Source: Bacteroidales bacterium
GTDB lineage: Bacteria; Bacteroidota; Bacteroidia; Bacteroidales; UBA932
Assembly (NCBI GenBank): GCA_017551215.1
Contig: JAFZMA010000159.1
Location: forward strand, 1-5,921
DNA length: 5,921 bases
Direction: 5' to 3'
Shown here piece by piece: positions 5,596 through 5,921 of this stretch. The position numbers and the translations under genes were made by a program. Below the pieces are notes generated by a model that had not been told where the DNA came from, did not search any database, and saw nothing but the letters and a program-made list of their open reading frames with translations. Numbering within the stretch: position 1 is the first letter of the stretch; each line of letters begins with the position of its first letter.

Positions 5596-5921
5596 ATGAA
5601 AAAGTTATTAATCCTTTTAATCGCGACAAGTGCCGGACTGCTTTTTTCCTGCTCAAAGGGAGAAGCGGATTTGACAGAATCCAAGGCTTCTGAAGGCAAG
5701 GGGTTCAAGGGCACTACAGAGGCGGCCACCAAAACCGCTCTGAGCCAGAATGGAAGCGTTTACAATGTTTTGTGGCAAAACGGAGACCAGATTACCATTG
5801 TTGATGCCGCTTCAAATGTGGGTGTTTATTCCACAACCAGCACCACATCGCATGCGGACTTCACTCTGACTAGCGGAGCCGAGGCCACAACTCCAGACTA
5901 CAAGGCATATTATCCGGCAAC
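5596..5921 (+). CDS. Fimbrillin-like lipoprotein, N-terminal part (3' end outside window)
   Basis: The frame is open from ATG 5596 to the window end, giving 108 complete codons. Residues 1-19 are a lipoprotein signal (MKKLLILLIAT onward, lipobox LFSC, Cys19), closely similar to lipoprotein 1. The next part follows the same fimbrillin-like pattern: TKTAL, VLWQNGDQITI, then VYSTTSTTSHADFT against IYSTTSNTTHADFT in lipoprotein 1, and AYYPA against AFYPA. It is therefore a paralogue, probably also with C-terminal FISUMP modules, although that part is not visible. The segment after the Cys (SKGEAD) is less charged than in lipoprotein 1, so a surface-export signal is less clear. It follows small protein 2 by 16 nt and is probably in the same operon. 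Confidence 0.85.
   Translation, partial: MKKLLILLIATSAGLLFSCSKGEADLTESKASEGKGFKGTTEAATKTALSQNGSVYNVLWQNGDQITIVDAASNVGVYSTTSTTSHADFTLTSGAEATTPDYKAYYPA

Overview
The window looks like a chromosomal segment of a Bacteroidota member, most likely order Bacteroidales. The reasons are a perfect match to the Bacteroidota -7 promoter element (TAnnTTTG), a run of lipoproteins with fimbrillin-like (Mfa/FimB-type) N-termini joined to FISUMP ('major paralogous') domains, and an AraC-type regulator behind a periplasmic propeller and one membrane helix. That regulator layout recalls the hybrid two-component regulators of this phylum. The species cannot be read from the sequence. Every gene I can support is on the + strand.

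Layout. (1) Positions 1-475 are the 3' end of a FISUMP-domain protein whose start lies outside the window. (2) Positions 476-540 are a short intergenic region with a -7 promoter match, overlapped by a perfect 9-bp inverted repeat. (3) Positions 541-2199 encode a 552-residue membrane-spanning transcription regulator: lipoprotein-type signal, kelch-like propeller, transmembrane helix, coiled coil, AraC-type DNA-binding domain. (4) Positions 2212-2358 encode an unannotated 48-residue protein. (5) Positions 2375-5380 encode a 1001-residue lipoprotein with a fimbrillin-like N-terminal region and two tandem FISUMP modules. (6) Positions 5421-5579 encode a 52-residue paralogue of the small protein. 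(7) Positions 5596-5921 are the start of a second fimbrillin-like lipoprotein, cut by the window end.

The most interesting structure is the duplicated cassette 'small protein + fimbrillin/FISUMP lipoprotein'. The two small proteins share their first 30 residues exactly, with only synonymous DNA differences, and then diverge completely in length and sequence. Both stop 16 nt before the start of their lipoprotein, and both gaps carry a GGAGG Shine-Dalgarno sequence, which is unusual in this phylum. The intergenic gaps are 12, 16, 40 and 16 nt and show no terminator, so I infer one operon: regulator, small protein 1, lipoprotein 1, small protein 2, lipoprotein 2. In the working model the regulator senses something in the periplasm and controls a set of variable surface lipoproteins, each made with a small partner of unknown function. 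The gene order and motifs are seen in the sequence; the functional model is inference.
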